Shown: piece after piece, positions 7,618 to 15,523 of the stretch | Layout: the number at the start of each line of letters is the position of its first letter | Numbering within the stretch: the stretch's first letter is position 1 | Source: Hyphomicrobiales bacterium | GTDB lineage: Bacteria > Pseudomonadota > Alphaproteobacteria > Rhizobiales > Methyloligellaceae | Assembly: GCA_021775525.1 (NCBI GenBank) | Contig: JAJFHQ010000055.1 | Coordinates: 1-46,437 of the forward strand | Reading direction: 5' to 3' | DNA: 46,437 bases | Program-made: the position numbers and the translations under genes | The notes under the pieces: generated by a model | Databases searched by the model: none | Told to the model about the DNA's origin: nothing | Seen by the model: the letters and a program-made list of their open reading frames with translations, nothing else

Positions 7618-8253
7618 CTACCAGGTGGCGGTGTCGGTGCCCGCGATCACGGCCGCCAGCTCGACATACTCCTTGCAGCCCTTGCCGCAGCGCTTGCCGA
7701 TCTGCTCCAGCTCCAGCTTGGCGAGGTCAAGACGCCCGGCCTTCACATAGCCTTCACCGAGATATTCGCGCGCCAGCACGAAGTCGGGATTGATCGAAAG
7801 TGCTGTCTTGTAATAGCCGATCGCGGTCTTCAGATCGCCATTCTTGCGGTAACTATAACCCAGCATGTTCAGCACGTTCGGGTCGCTCTGATCCGCCGTC
7901 TTCAGGATCGCGATGGCTTTCTCGTAGGCGCCGGTCTTGGCCAGCAGGTGGCCCTGGGCATAGAGCTTGTCATTCTGGATCAGACCGGAGTTTCTCTTTG
8001 TCTTGCATTGGTTACTGCTGGATTTCCACCAGCACTTGTCTACAGCTACGCATGCCGACTGCGTGGTCTTGGTCGAACAGGACGGGCCTGAGGCTGGTGC
8101 AGGAGCGGGGGTCGAAGGCGCAGGGCTGCTTCCGCCGCCACCTGAGCTCATGGCCTGTGCAGGAGCAGGTTGCATGAACAGTGCAGCGCCCATAAAAGTC
8201 GCTGTCAGCAATTTTCCGGCCAGACGTGAAAACGGTTGGGGAGTCGCGTACAT
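7618..8253 (-). CDS. Exported TPR-repeat protein with a cysteine-rich N-terminal segment
   Basis: A Sec signal peptide (about residues 1-35, ending PAPAQA) is followed by a Gly/Ser/Pro/Ala linker and a small cysteine module (CSTKTTQSACVAVDKCWWKSSSNQC, four cysteines, residues about 60-85). Two to three tetratricopeptide repeats follow from about residue 95: AQGHLLAKTGAYEKAIAILK, MLGYSYRKNGDLKTAIGYYKTAL and REYLGEGYVKAGRLDLAKLEL. The ATG at 8253 is preferred to one at 8286 because AAAGG precedes it at good spacing. It is divergent from the ECF sigma gene. The TPRs suggest a periplasmic scaffold; the partner is unknown. Confidence 0.85.
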   Translation of the reverse strand: MYATPQPFSRLAGKLLTATFMGAALFMQPAPAQAMSSGGGGSSPAPSTPAPAPASGPSCSTKTTQSACVAVDKCWWKSSSNQCKTKRNSGLIQNDKLYAQGHLLAKTGAYEKAIAILKTADQSDPNVLNMLGYSYRKNGDLKTAIGYYKTALSINPDFVLAREYLGEGYVKAGRLDLAKLELEQIGKRCGKGCKEYVELAAVIAGTDTATW

Positions 8254-8368
8254 ATCCAGTACCTTTCGTTTCGTTGCTAGACGCATTCAGGGAATTCGGT
8301 CCTCGACGGCGTTTGGTATTGGATAAACACCATAGCTGCAGATTTATTCGTAATTAAGACAAAAAAAG

Positions 8369-8902
8369 ATGAGCGATGACGTCAAAGACATAGTAAGCGC
8401 CGGTTTGGCCGAGCATCTGACACGTCTCTGGCGCTATGGGCTTGTGCTGTCGGGCAATCGCGATACGGCGGAAGACTTGGTACAGGCCACATGTGTACGC
8501 GCACTGGAACGCGCCCACCAGTTCCAACCCGGCACGAAGCTCGACCGGTGGCTCTACACAATCCTGAATTCAATCTGGAAAAATGAAATCCGCTCGCAAA
8601 AAATCCGCCAGGGCGCGGGATTTGTCGATGCAGAAGAGGTGCTGAAAACCGACGGTGCAGCGAAGGTGGAAACGAATATTCTGGCGCGTCAGGTGTTAGA
8701 GGAAGTGCAGTCACTCCCTGAAGTGCAACGCGTGACCATTTTTTTGGTTTACGCTGAGGGGCTCACTTACAAGGAGGCGGCCGAGGCGCTGGATGTGCCT
8801 ATCGGTACAATCATGAGCCGACTGGCAGCTGGACGGGCAAAACTCGGGCAGCTCGATCAGGACGGTTCGAAACGCAGACAGAAAACGGGTAAACGCGGAT
8901 GA
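8369..8902 (+). CDS. ECF-type RNA polymerase sigma factor
   Basis: A sigma-70 region 2 (about residues 15-80, including GNRDTAEDLVQATCVRALER and a WLYTILNSIWKNEIR core-binding helix) is followed by region 4 (about 110-160, LPEVQRVTIFLVYAEGLTYKEAA then the DNA-recognition helix VPIGTIMSRLAAGRAKL). Length and the lack of region 3 fit the extracytoplasmic-function group. The stop overlaps the next start as ATGA, so it is translationally coupled to the membrane anti-sigma gene. The regulated stress is not evident from the sequence. Confidence 0.93.
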   Translation: MSDDVKDIVSAGLAEHLTRLWRYGLVLSGNRDTAEDLVQATCVRALERAHQFQPGTKLDRWLYTILNSIWKNEIRSQKIRQGAGFVDAEEVLKTDGAAKVETNILARQVLEEVQSLPEVQRVTIFLVYAEGLTYKEAAEALDVPIGTIMSRLAAGRAKLGQLDQDGSKRRQKTGKRG

Positions 8903-9783
8903 TCAACTGGCGTGATCATGGACCGGTAACGGACGAGGACCTCGTAGCCTATCTTGATGGGCAACTCGAGGGCGAGCTGTCCGACTATGTGGAGCGCGAG
9001 GTCAAAATGGATCGCGGGCTTGATTCCCGGATGGAGGTGTTGCGCCAGGGTATGCGCCCGTTCGACGAGTCCTATGACATGCTTCTCTATGAAGCACCGA
9101 AAAAGCGCCTGAAGAAGATACTCCAACTTGCCCTGGAACCGCCTCCGCCACCGGTAGAGGAGCCAGAGCCTGAACCGGAACCCGAACCTGTTCCCGAGCC
9201 GAGCCGGACTCAGGTTGAAGAAGTGAGCAAGGAGCCGTGGGATGGCTGGCGCAAGCTTGCCGCTGCACTGGTCTTTTTTGCCGTGTTTTCCGCAGGATTC
9301 ATTTCCAGCCGGTTTGTGAATCTACCCGGCGAGCTACCCCAGCTTGCACAGGCTCCAACGGTTCGTGGCTGGCGGGCGGCTGTCGCGGAATACCAGGCAC
9401 TGTTCGTGAAAGAAACACTGGCTCAAGCCAGCCTTGATGAGCAGGCTCAGTCGGCAAATTTGCGCGCGGCACTCTCTCATTTGGGACTTGAGCTGAGCAT
9501 GGCCCGGATTAGCGTCGCTCCGATGGAGTTCAAACGCGCCGAAGTGCTTAATTTCAAAGGGAAACCACTGGTGCAAATGGCCTATCTCATGCATGGAGAT
9601 AAGCCAGTGTCCTTCTGCATCATAAAAAGCGCCAAGCCTGTGCAGGACATGAAGTCGGAACGGCGTGAAGGGCTGAATATCGTCCATTGGCACAGCAAGG
9701 ATCACGGCTACATGATCATTGGCGATGTGCCCGACAAGGAGTTGGGTGCAATTGCCCGCAAGCTGAAACAGCAGATGTCCTGA
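8899..9783 (+). CDS. Membrane-anchored anti-sigma factor without zinc ligands
   Basis: The short N-terminal cytoplasmic domain (TDEDLVAYLDGQLEGELSDYVEREV, residues 11-35) resembles anti-sigma N-termini but has no HxxxCxxC zinc motif. A proline/glutamate-rich stretch (about 83-105) leads to one transmembrane helix (KLAAALVFFAVFSAGFISS, about 118-136) and a periplasmic domain of roughly 150 residues. The ATGA overlap with the sigma gene and the topology support the assignment: it would hold the sigma factor at the membrane until a signal releases it. The extracellular ligand or stress is unknown. Confidence 0.85.
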   Translation: MINWRDHGPVTDEDLVAYLDGQLEGELSDYVEREVKMDRGLDSRMEVLRQGMRPFDESYDMLLYEAPKKRLKKILQLALEPPPPPVEEPEPEPEPEPVPEPSRTQVEEVSKEPWDGWRKLAAALVFFAVFSAGFISSRFVNLPGELPQLAQAPTVRGWRAAVAEYQALFVKETLAQASLDEQAQSANLRAALSHLGLELSMARISVAPMEFKRAEVLNFKGKPLVQMAYLMHGDKPVSFCIIKSAKPVQDMKSERREGLNIVHWHSKDHGYMIIGDVPDKELGAIARKLKQQMS

Positions 9784-9801
9784 TCCGCCGTAAAGCGCGA
9801 G

Positions 9802-10284
9802 TTATTCTGCAGCCTTGGCCCCGTCCACGGGATCCAGCTCTCCGGTAATCACGTAGCGCAGGATGGAGACGATCTGCTCCGGTGTTTCGGCGACGGCTTG
9901 AGCTGCGCCATCAACCTCTTTCAGTGCATGGGCATGGTCGGGTCCATGCATTATGACGAGGGACTTGCCGAGCGCCGACGCGTAACCTGCATCGAAAGCC
10001 GCGTTCCACTGCTTGTATTTTTCGCCGAAGCGCACCACGACGATGTCGGCTTTCTCAATCAGTGTACGCGTGCGCAGGGAATTAACTCCCGCACCCTTGC
10101 GGTCCTTCCAGAAGGCGTTATCTTCCTGACCCAGGATAGCCACACCGCAATCGTCGGAAAATCCATGATTTGTCACGGGCGCTGAAAATTCAACTGGCAG
10201 CCCAGCGGCCTTGGTTCCTGCCTCGATCTGCTCGCGCCAGTCGGTGTGAATTTCACCTGAAAGATATACTTTCCAGTTGGTCAT
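9802..10284 (-). CDS. ytoQ: YtoQ-family protein
   Basis: The protein opens MTNWKVYLSGEIHTDWREQI, the signature start of the YtoQ family, and has GVAILGQEDNAFWKDRKGAGVNS and RTRTLIEKADIVVVRFGEKYKQWNAAFDAGYA blocks typical of nucleoside 2-deoxyribosyltransferase-like Rossmann folds. YtoQ proteins have no firmly established function; a nucleotide or sugar-nucleotide substrate is plausible from the fold. An upstream in-frame ATG (10419) is rejected in favour of the ATG at 10284, which has AGGAGT six bases upstream. It is divergent from the TauE/SafE permease. Confidence 0.88.
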   Translation of the reverse strand: MTNWKVYLSGEIHTDWREQIEAGTKAAGLPVEFSAPVTNHGFSDDCGVAILGQEDNAFWKDRKGAGVNSLRTRTLIEKADIVVVRFGEKYKQWNAAFDAGYASALGKSLVIMHGPDHAHALKEVDGAAQAVAETPEQIVSILRYVITGELDPVDGAKAAE

Positions 10285-10444
10285 CGGAGTACTCCTGTCA
10301 TCGCCATTAGCAGGTCCAAGCTTTGATGCGAGCCTATACGGTAATGGGAGCTCGTGGTCGAGGGGGGAAAGTGCCGGGCTTGTTGGCACACAGGCTGTGT
10401 GCATAAGTACCAGGCTCAATGAATCGGGGGGGAGTCCGGGGCAG

Positions 10445-11215
10445 ATGGACGCTATGAGTTTCGCTGCGCTGGCGGCGGTGGCTTTTTTCGCCGCTACAGT
10501 TCAGGCCGCCACGGGCTTTGGCTTTGCCATTATGGCGGTGCCGTTCTTCCTGCTGATCATGGGCTCTCTTTCCGCCATCCAGGTCACGGCGGTCATTAAT
10601 TTCGTTATCTCCCTGGTGTTGATGCGGAGCCTTCTCAAGGGCGCGCCGCGACGGCTTTTGCTTCATCTGATTGCCGGCAGCATTGTCGGGTTCCCCATTG
10701 GATTGATGGCTTATAAGGCTGCCGATCTGAATTCCATGAAACTGGTTGTCGGGGCGTTTATTACCTTTTTCGCGGTTTTTTTGCTGATTCGGGAATGGCG
10801 GATGAGGCGCAGTGATTCGCTTTCGCCACGTTCTGATGGTCCGGATTTTACCGCCAGACCCCTGCCTGAGTTGGCAATCGGCGTGATCTCGGGGGCAATG
10901 TCAGTAGCGCTTGCGATGCCGGGACCAGTTGTAGTTCTGTATCTGTTGGCGCGCCATGCGGGAAAGCAGGTGAGCCGGGCAGCGACTCTGCTTCTGTTCG
11001 GTTTCTCCTACGGCGCGGTGTCACTTGTGCATACACTGTGGGGTGGAATGAGCGGGGGCAGCTGGCTGTTGGCAGCGAAGCTGGTGCCATTCGTCGTGGC
11101 AGGCGCGATTGCGGGTCACTTTGCAACCCGTTACCTGAGCGAAGAACATTTCCGGTCAGTCATTTTGACTATCCTCATCGCTTCGGGTCTCTATGGTATG
11201 TGGACGGCCCTGTAA
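10445..11215 (+). CDS. TauE/SafE-family membrane permease (sulfite exporter-like)
   Basis: Eight or so hydrophobic segments make up the 256-residue protein. The family hallmark AATGFGFAIMAVPFFLLI repeat unit lies near residues 20-38 and a related GAMSVALAMPGPVVVLYLLA unit near 148-168. TauE/SafE members export sulfite, sulfoacetate or other small organic anions, and the substrate here cannot be read from the sequence. The frame extends further upstream (to 10277), but the ATG at 10445 is preceded by a G-rich binding site and begins the first membrane segment. No sulfur-metabolism gene is adjacent. Confidence 0.88.
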   Translation: MDAMSFAALAAVAFFAATVQAATGFGFAIMAVPFFLLIMGSLSAIQVTAVINFVISLVLMRSLLKGAPRRLLLHLIAGSIVGFPIGLMAYKAADLNSMKLVVGAFITFFAVFLLIREWRMRRSDSLSPRSDGPDFTARPLPELAIGVISGAMSVALAMPGPVVVLYLLARHAGKQVSRAATLLLFGFSYGAVSLVHTLWGGMSGGSWLLAAKLVPFVVAGAIAGHFATRYLSEEHFRSVILTILIASGLYGMWTAL

Positions 11216-11392
11216 GGCTGTGCCGACAAATGCCTTGCTAACCCTTGTCTCCATCAATTGTTGTACGCCAATAGTCTGTCAGACCATCTGCGTAGACAGA
11301 ATTACGCATTGAATACAATGGCTAAGCATATAGTTTCCGCCATGGATTACATTGTTGTGCATCCTTTAAAATAAACAATCCTGGAGGAACAA

Positions 11393-11479
11393 ATGACATC
11401 ATTTATTAAAAAAAATACCTGGGTCATCCCGGCAACCGGCTTTGCTCTCTTGATCCTCGCAGGGATTGCTTTTTCCTAA
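11393..11479 (+). CDS. 28-aa single-helix membrane microprotein
   Basis: A CTGGAGGAAC ribosome binding site lies about 6 bases before an ATG that encodes MTSFIKKNTWVIPATGFALL followed by ILAGIAFS. This is a short cationic N-terminus and one hydrophobic helix. A factor-independent terminator starts 27 bases after the stop, so the transcript appears to be a dedicated monocistronic message. No homologue comes to mind. The coupling of a strong binding site, helix and terminator makes it a likely real microprotein. Confidence 0.7.
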   Translation: MTSFIKKNTWVIPATGFALLILAGIAFS

Positions 11480-11506
11480 GCGGGACGCAGGGGCTGGAAT
11501 AGATCA

Positions 11507-11529
11507 GGGAGGCTTAGGCCTCCCTTTTT
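11507..11529 (+). terminator. Rho-independent terminator after the 28-aa gene
   Basis: A GGGAGGC/GCCTCCC stem with a four-base loop is followed directly by five T residues. It follows the microprotein stop codon. Confidence 0.9.
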
Positions 11530-11568
11530 ATTTTGCTACGGTGATCATAGATCGTAGCTAAAAAGAAA

Positions 11569-11620
11569 ACGGCCCGGCTCCTCAACGCTTAAAATAAAGC
11601 GTTTTCGAAAGCCGGACCGT
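11569..11620 (-). terminator. Rho-independent terminator for the minus-strand small membrane protein gene
   Basis: The outer stem ACGGCCCGGCT/AGCCGGACCGT (one mismatch) and inner stem ACGCTT/AAGCGT precede, on the minus strand, a U-rich run (TTTTCTTTTT). It lies just past the stop of the 57-aa gene. Confidence 0.85.
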
Positions 11621-11634
11621 CAACAGATTTAGCT

Positions 11635-11808
11635 CTAGAGACCCTTGGCCACGTTTCCAACCAGCAAAACGATATATGCTAGTACGGCAACCCAAAACTC
11701 ATTGCCGCTGACGACTGGAATGGATAGAAATTTAGCACTGAGCACGGCAAGGATTGCCAGGATCAGAGAGATGAGAAAGATCGGCATAGTCGGTGCACTG
11801 AGATTCAT
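11635..11808 (-). CDS. Small two-helix membrane protein, 57 aa (paralogue of the 61-aa gene at 12525)
   Basis: MNLSAPTMPIFLISLILAIL opens the first helix; a loop (FLSIPVVSGNEFW) and second helix (VAVLAYIVLLVGN) end in VAKGL. The ATG at 11808 is chosen because a GGAGAGG lies just upstream; upstream in-frame ATGs lack one. It shares a pattern with the protein encoded at 12525-12710 (PT at residues 6-7 of each, an IP/AIS then N-x-FW segment, and a C-terminal KG-hydrophobic end), so the two are probably paralogues. Its own terminator follows. It is divergent from the SRPBCC gene. Function unknown. Confidence 0.75.
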   Translation of the reverse strand: MNLSAPTMPIFLISLILAILAVLSAKFLSIPVVSGNEFWVAVLAYIVLLVGNVAKGL

Positions 11809-11881
11809 TGTCCTCTCCATTTCATTGACGCGGATGAGTCTAATCGTATTTTCTGTTAACAGAAAGTCGTAGTCGAAAAGG

Positions 11882-12427
11882 ATGGGGACAATGCACCCAC
11901 TGAAAAGACTGGTTCTGGGCGTCGTGCTTATGACCATTTTGCTTGTTGCTGTGGCGTTTGCTTTGCCGCAGCACATCACCGTGGCACGGTCCAATATTAT
12001 CAATGCGCCCGAGTCGGACGTTTATCCATATGTGAACTCATTAAAGCGCTTCCAGGAATGGTCGCCTTGGGCAGCCCGTGATCCGGAAACGAAATACTCA
12101 TTCTCCGGCCCGGAGGAGGGCAAGGGTGCGCGTATGGAGTGGAACAGCGATCACCCCGAAGTCGGATGGGGCATCCAGGAGATCGTGGAGAGCGAGGAAA
12201 ACAGTTACGTGCGTGTGAGTCTCGATTTTGGCGAAATGGGCAAGGCCAATGCGTCTTACCAGCTCAAACCATCAGGTGCAGGAACGCGCGTGGTTTGGTT
12301 GTTCGAAACAAATGTCGGCAACAATCCTGTGCGGCGCTGGATGGGCCTGATGTTCGAGCGCTGGATTGGCGCGGACTATGAGGAAGGTCTTGAAAAGCTC
12401 AAAAAGGTGGTCGAGGCCAGCCGTTAA
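11882..12427 (+). CDS. SRPBCC-superfamily (polyketide cyclase/START-like) membrane-anchored protein
   Basis: One N-terminal transmembrane helix (LVLGVVLMTILLVAVAFAL, residues about 10-28) anchors a helix-grip domain: INAPESDVYPYVNSLKRFQEWSPWAARDPETKYSF, then GMEW-like and VGWGIQEIVESEE strands and a C-terminal MGLMFERWIGADYEEGLEKLKKVVE helix. This is the classic order of polyketide cyclase/dehydrase SRPBCC proteins, which bind hydrophobic ligands. The ATG at 11891 is an alternative start with similar support. It sits between two related small membrane protein genes transcribed the other way. The ligand is unknown. Confidence 0.88.
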   Translation: MGTMHPLKRLVLGVVLMTILLVAVAFALPQHITVARSNIINAPESDVYPYVNSLKRFQEWSPWAARDPETKYSFSGPEEGKGARMEWNSDHPEVGWGIQEIVESEENSYVRVSLDFGEMGKANASYQLKPSGAGTRVVWLFETNVGNNPVRRWMGLMFERWIGADYEEGLEKLKKVVEASR

Positions 12428-12524
12428 AAATGCAGGCAAAAGCAAATGAGCGCCCGGGACTGCACTACAATCCCGAACCTGATCAGGTCCGCGTAAAATG
12501 CACAACCTGCAGTCTTGGAAAGCC

Positions 12525-12710
12525 CTAGACGCCTTTCATGCAGACGCCGGCCATTAATACTCCCCACGCCGCGGCAGCAATCCAGAAGGCGAGGTTCATT
12601 GAAATAGCGGCAACGCCGAACACGTTGACGAAATAAAGGATCAACGCGATGACGCCCAGGATGACGGAAACATTGAAAATCATCTTGGTGGGTGGGGTAA
12701 GTCTGGCCAT
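12525..12710 (-). CDS. Small two-helix membrane protein, 61 aa (paralogue of the 57-aa gene at 11635)
   Basis: MARLTPPTKMIFNVSVILGV begins the first helix (IALILYFVNV); GVAAISMNLAFW leads to the second (IAAAAWGVLMAGV) and the end CMKGV. A CAGGAGC site precedes the ATG at 12710 with six bases between; the longer frame from 12752 lacks one. The spacing of PT, the N-x-FW segment and the KG end match the 57-aa neighbour. The pair flanks the SRPBCC gene, both reading leftward. I do not recognise a characterised family. Confidence 0.75.
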   Translation of the reverse strand: MARLTPPTKMIFNVSVILGVIALILYFVNVFGVAAISMNLAFWIAAAAWGVLMAGVCMKGV

Positions 12711-12806
12711 CTTTTGCTCCTGAGTATGATTCGTAATGATAAAGCCTAGCACGCAATAGACTTCCGTCTAATGTGAAATGATGTGGCGACAAGGGTGAGT
12801 TCGACG

Positions 12807-13685
12807 ATGGAGCAAGGTCCGGTGATAGAGCGCTATTTCGTGTGCATCGGCGCCCAGAAGGCCGGCACCACCTGGCTGGCACGTGTCCTGTCGGAGCATG
12901 ATGAGGTGTTCGTCACACCAGTCAAGGAAATCCACTATTTCGACTATATCGCTGGTCTGAGCGATCATTTGAGTGCGCGCAAGCGGCGCTCGCGTTACCG
13001 TAAATATTTTCAGCGCATGTGGACCCAGTGGAGCAAATGGCGAGAGTATCGGGCCCAGGGGGATTGGTACCGCGATTACATGCAGGCCACACTTGATGAT
13101 GCCTGGTACGCGGCCCTTTTCTCCCGACGCGGCGCGAAACTGTTAGCTGGTGAGGCCACCCCGGAATACGCGCTTATCGGCGAGGCGGGGCTGTGGCATC
13201 TCAAAAGCTTGGCACCCGATGCGCGCGTTATCTTCATCATGCGAAACCCGGTCACGCGCGCCTGGTCGCAGCTGCTTCACCAGTGCCGTGTGCGCAAGCT
13301 TGATGCGAATGCGCTAAGCGTTTCGGAATTCCTGGCAATTACGGAAGAAGATCGATTTGAAGCCCTGGCGGATTATCTGCGCGTCCTTGATGATGTTGAG
13401 GCGGTATTTGAACCGGGGCAGGTATTGATCGAGTTTTATGAAGACATTCATGCTGATCGTACCGCAGCGCTGAAGCGCATTTGCACTTTTCTGGGCGTTG
13501 GCTTCGAAGCGGGCCGTCATGAGGGGTTGGACAAACGCTATAATCCCTCGCAGAGCGCGCGTATGCCGGCAGATTTGCGCAAAAGCTTGCGTATCAAATA
13601 CCGGGCCATGGTGCACGAAGTCGAGGACCGCATGGGGCGTGTTCCAGCCTCATGGGCACGCGATTTCAAACTGCCGACGGGATGA
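12807..13685 (+). CDS. Sulfotransferase-family protein
   Basis: The 5'-phosphosulfate-binding loop appears as IGAQKAGTTWLARVL (residues 14-28) and the 3'-phosphate-binding strand-helix as RVIFIMRNPVTRAWSQ (near residue 140), the two PAPS-binding signatures of cytosolic-type and Stf0-like sulfotransferases. A KEIHYFDY motif follows the first strand, as in heparan and bacterial carbohydrate sulfotransferases. It would transfer sulfate from PAPS to an unidentified acceptor such as a polysaccharide or lipid. A GTG at 12783 is an alternative start. The PH-domain membrane protein gene follows after 17 bases and may be co-transcribed. Confidence 0.9.
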   Translation: MEQGPVIERYFVCIGAQKAGTTWLARVLSEHDEVFVTPVKEIHYFDYIAGLSDHLSARKRRSRYRKYFQRMWTQWSKWREYRAQGDWYRDYMQATLDDAWYAALFSRRGAKLLAGEATPEYALIGEAGLWHLKSLAPDARVIFIMRNPVTRAWSQLLHQCRVRKLDANALSVSEFLAITEEDRFEALADYLRVLDDVEAVFEPGQVLIEFYEDIHADRTAALKRICTFLGVGFEAGRHEGLDKRYNPSQSARMPADLRKSLRIKYRAMVHEVEDRMGRVPASWARDFKLPTG

Positions 13686-13702
13686 CCTAAGGTGCAGGCT
13701 GT

Positions 13703-14191
13703 ATGACACCACAAATCACCACGCAGGACCTTGAGGATACTGTGCGGATCAAGGCGCACTGGACGCTGTTTCTGCCCGCACTCATCGTCGCGTTTCTCTA
13801 TGGCGGGCTATGGCTGTTCCTACTTGCCACGGGCAAGGGCGATACCGCCCTGGCGCGACTGACGCTGCTGGTGCTTATGCTGATTGTGCCGGTTCTGCTG
13901 GTTCGTGCTTACCTGCGTTATGCATCGTTCGGCCTGCTTATACGGCGCCAGTCAATACTATACCGGCGCGGCTGGCTTCGCCCGCGATGGCGTCGGGTAA
14001 AGTTGGAAAGCCTGTCGGGCGTTTCTCCGGTCCTCAGTCCGCTCGGGCGCATTATTGGTGGCGGTGCACTTGTTCTCAAACGGCCTGATCATGGCGATAT
14101 CCGGCTCCATGACCTGGAAGGGCCTGAGAAAGCCGCGCAGCAGATATCGCGTCGGCTGCATATCGTGCAGGCACGCCTCAAGCCTATCTAG
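13703..14191 (+). CDS. Bacterial PH-domain (YdbS/DUF304-like) membrane protein
   Basis: Two transmembrane helices (about residues 20-42 and 50-68, LFLPALIVAFLYGGLWLFLL and LLVLMLIVPVLLVRAYL) precede a bacterial PH fold with the family pattern FGLLIRRQSILYRRGWLRPRWRRVKLESLSGV. A tight strand-turn (LGRIIGGGALVLKR) and a terminal helix follow. These domains are membrane-associated and their ligands are mostly unknown. The gene ends tail to tail with a minus-strand gene so closely that the two TAG stops share a CTAG palindrome at 14188-14191. Confidence 0.87.
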   Translation: MTPQITTQDLEDTVRIKAHWTLFLPALIVAFLYGGLWLFLLATGKGDTALARLTLLVLMLIVPVLLVRAYLRYASFGLLIRRQSILYRRGWLRPRWRRVKLESLSGVSPVLSPLGRIIGGGALVLKRPDHGDIRLHDLEGPEKAAQQISRRLHIVQARLKPI

Positions 14192-14757
14192 ACACGCCTG
14201 CCACCCCGCCGCGGTGAAACGGTCACGCGCAAATGCCGCCACAGACCTAGCGTAAGAGCGGTCATTGTGGCGAAGATCAAAGCCATCACGCCCAGCATCC
14301 ATGTGCGATCACCAGGCCCGGTTATTCTGGAAGAGACGAGATTGCCTGCTTTTCTTTTGGAAATGGTCATGGCCAGTTTGGAGTTTTTTCCCGTAGCTTC
14401 AACAGCAGACCCGGATCCGGGTAATGCTGTTTTCTTTTTTACCAAGGGCAGCAAGGCTGGATATCCAGCGCCTGCCAGTGCCCAGTCCCCGGGAAGGGAC
14501 AAGGTTGAATTTGAAGCTTTGAAGTCCGCTGCTCTATTGTGAGAACCCCCAGGATCCATGGTGCGCATTGAAATCTTTATCGGGGTGAATGCTCTGTTTT
14601 GAGTGATCGTTACGGGTTTTGCAATAAATGCAGGCGCCGAGTGCGACGCGCGTGAATCCAGCATGGCCAGTGTGAACACAGTCAGGAACAGGGCAAGACC
14701 GACCAGAAAGTCTCTGGCCATGGTGCGTGCGCACCGGTTTGTTTGAGAAGGCTTCAT
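14188..14757 (-). CDS. Hypothetical membrane protein with terminal helices
   Basis: An N-terminal signal-like helix (FLVGLALFLTVFTLAML, about residues 17-33), a serine- and lysine-rich extracytoplasmic segment and a C-terminal helix (MLGVMALIFATMTALTLGL, about 153-171) followed by RHLRVTVSPRRGGRRV give a two-anchor layout. A GAGGAT site lies before the ATG at 14757. Sequence complexity and codon use look genuine, but I recognise no family. The stop overlaps the PH-domain gene's stop. Confidence 0.65.
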   Translation of the reverse strand: MKPSQTNRCARTMARDFLVGLALFLTVFTLAMLDSRASHSAPAFIAKPVTITQNRAFTPIKISMRTMDPGGSHNRAADFKASNSTLSLPGDWALAGAGYPALLPLVKKKTALPGSGSAVEATGKNSKLAMTISKRKAGNLVSSRITGPGDRTWMLGVMALIFATMTALTLGLWRHLRVTVSPRRGGRRV

Positions 14758-15005
14758 TTTCGATCCTCAATGACAGACGTTTGAAGAAAGACTCGCAGTT
14801 TTTTATTCACCATGAATTTGCGGCACAGGTATTACCTCAATGTGTCGGACCGGCGTATTTTGTGTGGCGCAAATATGGACAATCTCCTCTTAAGCGCCGG
14901 CGCCGGGGTTGTTCTCTGTTTCCCAACGTTTCATAAGCAGGGTCAGTTTTGGGGTGAAATCGTCTCTAATGCTGACGATATGCTCAATCAATCAGGAGAT
15001 AATCT

Positions 15006-15470
15006 GTGAATATTGGCGAAAAATGCGTGGTTGCGTTCCACTATAAACTGACCAATTCAGAGGGCGAGCAGCTGGACTCTTCGGAAGGTCAGGACCCGCT
15101 GAAATATCTCCACGGCGCCAGCAACATCGTGCCAGGCCTCGAAAAAGAACTCGAAGGCAAGAAGGCCGGGGATAAGCTCAAGGTAGAGGTTCAACCCGAT
15201 GAAGGATATGGGCAGGTGAACCCGCAACTGGTTCAAAAAGTGCCGCACAGTGCTTTCGAGGGTGCACCGGAAATCAAGGCTGGTATGCAGTTTCAGGCGC
15301 AGGGGCCTGACGGGCAGGTGCAACTGATAACCGTTTCAGAGGTCTCCGGTGAAGAGGTCACTGTCGATGGCAATCATCCACTTGCCGGGCAGACATTGCA
15401 CTTCGATGTCACGATTGAAGAGGTGCGCGAGGCGAGCAAAGAAGAACTCGAACACGGGCACGCGCACTAA
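15006..15470 (+). CDS. slyD: FKBP-type peptidyl-prolyl isomerase, SlyD-like
   Basis: The FKBP core is interrupted by an IF (insert-in-flap) chaperone domain as in SlyD: VAFHYKLTNSEGEQLDSSE, the flap PLKYLHGASNIVPGLEKELEGKKAGDKLKVEVQPDEGYG (about residues 31-70), the IF domain QLVQKVPHSAFEGAPEIKAGMQFQAQGPDGQ, then NHPLAGQTLHFDVTIEEVR. The C-terminus ends in HGHAH, a minimal remnant of the histidine-rich metal-binding tail. It catalyses prolyl cis-trans isomerisation and assists folding in the cytoplasm. The start is a GTG supported by AGGAG seven bases upstream. Confidence 0.93.
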   Translation: MNIGEKCVVAFHYKLTNSEGEQLDSSEGQDPLKYLHGASNIVPGLEKELEGKKAGDKLKVEVQPDEGYGQVNPQLVQKVPHSAFEGAPEIKAGMQFQAQGPDGQVQLITVSEVSGEEVTVDGNHPLAGQTLHFDVTIEEVREASKEELEHGHAH

Positions 15471-15477
15471 CCCTTGG

Positions 15478-15503
15478 CGGGGATTCTCACATCCCCGTGT
15501 TTT
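15478..15503 (+). terminator. Probable rho-independent terminator after slyD
   Basis: CGGGGAT pairs with ATCCCCG across a six-base loop, followed by GTGTTTT. It begins seven bases after the slyD stop codon. Confidence 0.65.
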
Positions 15504-15523
15504 GACAATTTCCATGGACGCAG

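Noticed and set aside
8285..8330. Possible EcfG-type promoter (GGAAT ... CGTT) before the sigma gene
   Set aside because: The spacer is too short and the -35 differs from GGAAC, so it is not a supported match.
14812..15009. 65-codon ORF ending at the slyD start
   Set aside because: No binding site and no recognisable composition; probably the slyD leader region.
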